The notes under the pieces are model-generated. The model was not told the DNA's origin, did no database searches, and saw nothing but the letters and a program-made list of their open reading frames with translations. Shown here piece by piece: positions 61,155 to 64,000 of a stretch of 64,000 nt of DNA. A program made the position numbers and the translations under genes. Numbering within the stretch: the stretch's first letter is position 1; every line of letters begins with the position of its first letter. The DNA is from Hyphomonas sp. (GTDB taxonomy: Bacteria > Pseudomonadota > Alphaproteobacteria > Caulobacterales > Hyphomonadaceae): the NCBI RefSeq assembly GCF_017792385.1, contig NZ_CP051230.1, positions 2,232,001 through 2,296,000 of the forward strand, written 5' to 3'.

Positions 61155-61691
61155 ATGAAACGCACTATTTTTGCTTCTGTCTCGGCCGCCGCCATTGCGG
61201 CGCTGGCCCTGCCCATGATCGCTGCCGCCCAGCCGGGTGACGGCCCACGCGGCGACCGCCCGCATGGTCCGCGCGGTGGCATGGAAGCGATGATTGCCGA
61301 AATCGATACCAATGGGGATGGCAACATCACCCAGGCCGAAGTGGACGCGCATCGCGCGGCCAAGTTTGCCGAGATCGACACCAATGGTGATGGCGCGCTG
61401 TCCCAGGCCGAACTGGAAGCGCATCACGAAGCCAAGCGCGCTGAGCGCGAGGCCGAGCGGGCCGAACGCAAGGCCAAGCGCAAGGCGGAAATGTTTGCCA
61501 AGCTGGACACGGATGGCAATGGCACGATCAGCGCCGAAGAGTTCAACAGCCGCGAGCATCCGGGCTTCGACCGCGCCGATGCGGATGGTGATGGTGTCGT
61601 GACCAAGGAAGAGCTGGACGCGATGAAGGCCAAGATGAAAGGCAAGCGCGGCAAGTGGCACAAGCGCGGCGACGCCCCGCAGCCCGAATAG
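61155..61691 (+). CDS. Exported EF-hand protein
   Basis: 178 residues. Signal peptide ending AAA (about residue 25). Four EF-hand loops: DTNGDGNITQAE, DTNGDGALSQAE, DTDGNGTISAEE and DADGDGVVTKEE, all with the Asp/Asn pattern needed to bind calcium. A Lys/Glu/Arg-rich helix separates the second and third. Probably a periplasmic calcium buffer or sensor; target unknown. Confidence 0.9.
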   Translation: MKRTIFASVSAAAIAALALPMIAAAQPGDGPRGDRPHGPRGGMEAMIAEIDTNGDGNITQAEVDAHRAAKFAEIDTNGDGALSQAELEAHHEAKRAEREAERAERKAKRKAEMFAKLDTDGNGTISAEEFNSREHPGFDRADADGDGVVTKEELDAMKAKMKGKRGKWHKRGDAPQPE

Positions 61692-61791
61692 GATTGTGTC
61701 ACCGAATGGGCCGGAAGTGTGCGATGTCTCTGCGTAGATTTCCCGGATATGGCGATATGCTTCCGGCCCGAATTCGGTTAGGCAATCAGTC

Positions 61792-62334
61792 TTGGCTTTC
61801 AGTTCTGATCTCGACCGGATTACACGCGCGGCAGCGGGCGACCCCGCTGCCGTGTCCAGCCTTGTCGACCGTTACAGCAGCGGTGTGCTGGCGCTCGCCA
61901 CGCGCATGCTGGGCGATGCCGCGGAGGCCGAGGACGTGACACAGGAAACTTTCCTGCGGGCGTGGAAGGCCCTGCCGACCTGGGAACCGCGCGCGAAATT
62001 CTCCACCTGGCTGCACCGGGTGGCGCTCAATCTCTGTTACGACCGGCTGCGCAAGCGCCGCGAAGTGACCATGGACATTCTGCCGGATCAGACAGATCCG
62101 GCGATGAATCCGGCAGACCTGCTGGACCAGTCTCAACGCGTCCGCGCGGTGGAAGATGCCATCTCCCATCTGCCGGAACGCCAGGCGGCAGCCTTGACGC
62201 TGTGTGCCCTGCAGGGACACTCTCAAGCCGAAGCAGCCGACATCATGGATGTCAGCGTGGAGGCACTCGAAAGCCTGCTGGCCCGTGCCCGACGCACGTT
62301 GCGCGCCAGCCTGTTGGAAAGGGCCGCATCATGA
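61792..62334 (+). CDS. ECF-type RNA polymerase sigma factor
   Basis: 180 residues using TTG 61792; no ATG or GTG alternative fits upstream in this frame. Region 2 (YSSGVLALATRMLGDAAEAEDVTQETFLRAWKAL) and region 4 (HLPERQAAALTLCALQGHSQAEAADIMDVSVEALESLLARAR) are complete. The next gene overlaps by ATGA and encodes the anti-sigma factor. Confidence 0.9.
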   Translation: MAFSSDLDRITRAAAGDPAAVSSLVDRYSSGVLALATRMLGDAAEAEDVTQETFLRAWKALPTWEPRAKFSTWLHRVALNLCYDRLRKRREVTMDILPDQTDPAMNPADLLDQSQRVRAVEDAISHLPERQAAALTLCALQGHSQAEAADIMDVSVEALESLLARARRTLRASLLERAAS

Positions 62335-62774
62335 GTGGACAGACGATGACAGACGACCGCCTGCTGGCCCTGATCGAGGCCTATGGCGCCGATCCCGACC
62401 TGTTCCCCGAGCGGGAACGCGATGCTGCACGCGCGCATCTTGCTGCAAATCCCGGCCGGTTCGCTGCGGCCCTGGAGGCGGCGCGCCGGATGGATGCACT
62501 TTTCGGGGGCCTGCCCGATATCGTTACCCCCGATCCGTTGCGCAATGCCCTGATTGCGTCGGCGCCCAAACCGGCGGCGGCGAAGCGTCCGGTCTGGAGA
62601 CTGCCGGCCTGGATCCCGGCAGGCGCGCTCGCGTCCTTGGCGGTGGGCGTATTTGCCGGTTTCAGCATGGCCCAGCCCGTGACAAGCCAGAATGAATCGG
62701 CAGAGGCGCTGGTCTATGCCTCGCTCGGCTTCGACACATATGCCCTCGAACTGGAAGAAGGGACGACCCAATGA
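62331..62774 (+). CDS. Probable anti-sigma factor (membrane-anchored)
   Basis: 147 residues. A cytoplasmic N-terminal helical part (TDDRLLALIEAYGADPDLFPERERDAARAHLAANP) precedes one membrane helix (WIPAGALASLAVGVFAGFSM). Position between an ECF sigma gene and a periplasmic sensor, overlapping both by ATGA, makes it the CnrY-like anti-sigma factor. No zinc-binding HxxxCxxC motif is visible. Confidence 0.78.
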   Translation: MSGQTMTDDRLLALIEAYGADPDLFPERERDAARAHLAANPGRFAAALEAARRMDALFGGLPDIVTPDPLRNALIASAPKPAAAKRPVWRLPAWIPAGALASLAVGVFAGFSMAQPVTSQNESAEALVYASLGFDTYALELEEGTTQ

Positions 62775-63259
62775 GCGAGACGCCAGACCGCAGCACTCGC
62801 CGGATTCCCTTCTGGCTGACCGTGTCCCTGTTGTTCAACCTGCTTCTCGTGGGCTTGGTGACCGGCATGGCGCTGCGGCAGATCCCGGACCGTCCGGACC
62901 GGGGTGACCGGCCGCGCTATACCAGCGAGATGACCCCGGACGCCCGCAAGGCCATGTTCGGCCTGATGCGTGAATCCTATCGCGAGACCCGCGCGGAACG
63001 GGAGGTGCGCGATGCAGCCCGCCGGGCGTTGAGTGAGGCGCTGAAAGCCGAGCCGTTTGACTCCGACCGCGTGCGCGCGGCCTTTGCTGACCTGCGCGAG
63101 GCTGACAATGCGGTCCATGCCGCCACGCATGATGCGATGATCGTGCGCCTGCAGGCCCTGCCACCGGAACAGAGGCAGGGCGTGGCCGACATGCTTGGCC
63201 GCGGATCCGACCGGTCGCGCCGCAATGAGCGCCGCTTGCCGCCCCCTCCGCGAGACTAG
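62771..63259 (+). CDS. Periplasmic heavy-metal sensor protein (CnrX/Spy-like)
   Basis: 162 residues. One N-terminal membrane helix (FWLTVSLLFNLLLVGLVTGMAL), then an all-helical periplasmic domain with repeated Arg/Glu/Met-rich helices typical of the Metal_resist/ZraP/CnrX group. With the sigma and anti-sigma genes it resembles the cnrYXH-type metal-response operon. The metal is not predictable from this sequence. Confidence 0.82.
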   Translation: MSETPDRSTRRIPFWLTVSLLFNLLLVGLVTGMALRQIPDRPDRGDRPRYTSEMTPDARKAMFGLMRESYRETRAEREVRDAARRALSEALKAEPFDSDRVRAAFADLREADNAVHAATHDAMIVRLQALPPEQRQGVADMLGRGSDRSRRNERRLPPPPRD

Positions 63260-63313
63260 GGGTTTTCATCTGCCGCCTGCCGTTCCAGACTGGACTCAAA
63301 ACCGGAGGGCAGG

Positions 63314-64000
63314 ATGAAGGAATATGCGGCATTTGATGCGTTGGGACTGGCAGAGCTGGTCCGTACCGGCGAAGTATCTTCGAAGGAATTGCTGGACGAG
63401 GCCGTCTCGCGTGCACAGGCCGCGCAGGCCGAGCTGAACTGTTTTTCCGCGCTCTATCCGGACCTCGCCGAAGCGCAGATCGCCAGCGTGCCGAAAGAGG
63501 GCCCCTTCGCCGGCGTGCCCTTCCTGACCAAGGATCTTGCGGTCGCCATCCAGGGCGCACCTCTGACCAATGGCTCCGTCAGCTGGAAAGGGCATGTCGC
63601 CGAGCGGGATTCGGTGCTGACCGAGCGCTATCGCAAGGCGGGCCTGGTCATGTTCGGACAGACGACCAGCCCGGAATTCGGACTGACCACGACCACGGAG
63701 TCGACGCTGTATGGCCAGACCCGCAATCCGTGGGATGTAACGCGGACGTCTGGCGGGTCGTCCGGAGGCGCGTCTGCAGCCGTCGCCGCCGGTGTCGTGC
63801 CGCTGGCCCAGGCGAGCGATGGCGGAGGATCGATCCGCATTCCGGCGGCCTGCACCGGCCTGTTCGGCATGAAACCGTCGCGCGGGCGCACCCCGATGGG
63901 GCCGCTGCAGACCGAGAACTGGAACGGCATGTCGACCGTGCATGCCGTCAGCCAGACCGTGCGGGACAATGCCGCGCTTCTCGATGCCTCGCATGGCCGC
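63314..64000 (+). CDS. Amidase-signature enzyme (3' partial)
   Basis: 229 codons from ATG 63314 to the window end. The amidase-signature triad is visible: Lys73 (FLTKDLA), cis-Ser149/150 (SGGSSGGAS) and nucleophile Ser173 (DGGGSIRIPA). It hydrolyses a carboxamide; the substrate class is unclear. The C-terminal ~200 residues lie outside the window. Confidence 0.93.
   Translation, partial: MKEYAAFDALGLAELVRTGEVSSKELLDEAVSRAQAAQAELNCFSALYPDLAEAQIASVPKEGPFAGVPFLTKDLAVAIQGAPLTNGSVSWKGHVAERDSVLTERYRKAGLVMFGQTTSPEFGLTTTTESTLYGQTRNPWDVTRTSGGSSGGASAAVAAGVVPLAQASDGGGSIRIPAACTGLFGMKPSRGRTPMGPLQTENWNGMSTVHAVSQTVRDNAALLDASHGR

Overview
The window reads as the chromosome of a high-GC alphaproteobacterium, most likely of the Hyphomonadaceae/Caulobacterales type. 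The pointers are a TonB-dependent receptor of the Caulobacter/Xanthomonas kind, remnants of an alphaproteobacterial gene transfer agent (GTA), and the block two-component pair - cycHJKL - degP - two-component pair - glnE, which I recall from rhizobia. The exact genus cannot be fixed from sequence reading alone.

Layout. Bases 1-9022 carry a giant surface repeat protein (5' end outside the window, split by one extra G in a 7-G run) and a 1355-residue outer-membrane protein. Bases 9055-12514 are the debris of an older mobile element: the C-terminal end of a tyrosine integrase, a membrane/coiled-coil gene cut short by an IS3-family element, and a small membrane protein. Bases 12515-26330 form a separate genomic island. 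It has a tRNA-3'-end-like core at each end, repeated GTACAAA-type sites inside both ends, an integrase, and an unusual type I restriction-modification operon: hsdM, hsdS, a HEPN-CBS protein, an HNH nuclease, hsdR, every junction overlapping by 1-4 bases. Behind it lie a protein with a polymerase-like palm pattern, a zinc-finger-like protein, a serine resolvase and a PD-(D/E)XK nuclease.

From 26.3 kb the host chromosome resumes. It holds an AraC regulator divergent from a secreted isochorismatase-like hydrolase, YHS and NTF2-like proteins, and MarR divergent from an SDR. A phosphate-scavenging locus follows: beta-propeller phytase, two sister lipoproteins, and a TonB receptor whose promoter carries four 11-bp-phased PHO-box heptamers. 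Next is a wrecked GTA: an HTH protein and the terminase survive, then an orphan ParA module and a DUF559 gene in a palindromic repeat. After these sits one ORF that appears to join the first ~49 residues of the portal (g3) to the C-terminal part of the baseplate protein (g15), as if the capsid and tail genes between had been deleted.

From 41.7 to 64 kb are housekeeping and regulatory genes: DUF1203, a DnaJ-like chaperone, an MHYT-PAS-GGDEF-EAL protein, two tandem LuxR solos, a PepSY protein with a PhoPQ/FeuPQ-type two-component pair, cytochrome c maturation genes cycHJKL, a prepilin peptidase, DegP, a second two-component pair, GlnE, an EF-hand protein, an ECF sigma/anti-sigma/metal-sensor operon and the start of an amidase.

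The best candidates for something undescribed are the restriction operon with embedded HEPN-CBS and HNH genes and the g3::g15 GTA deletion scar.
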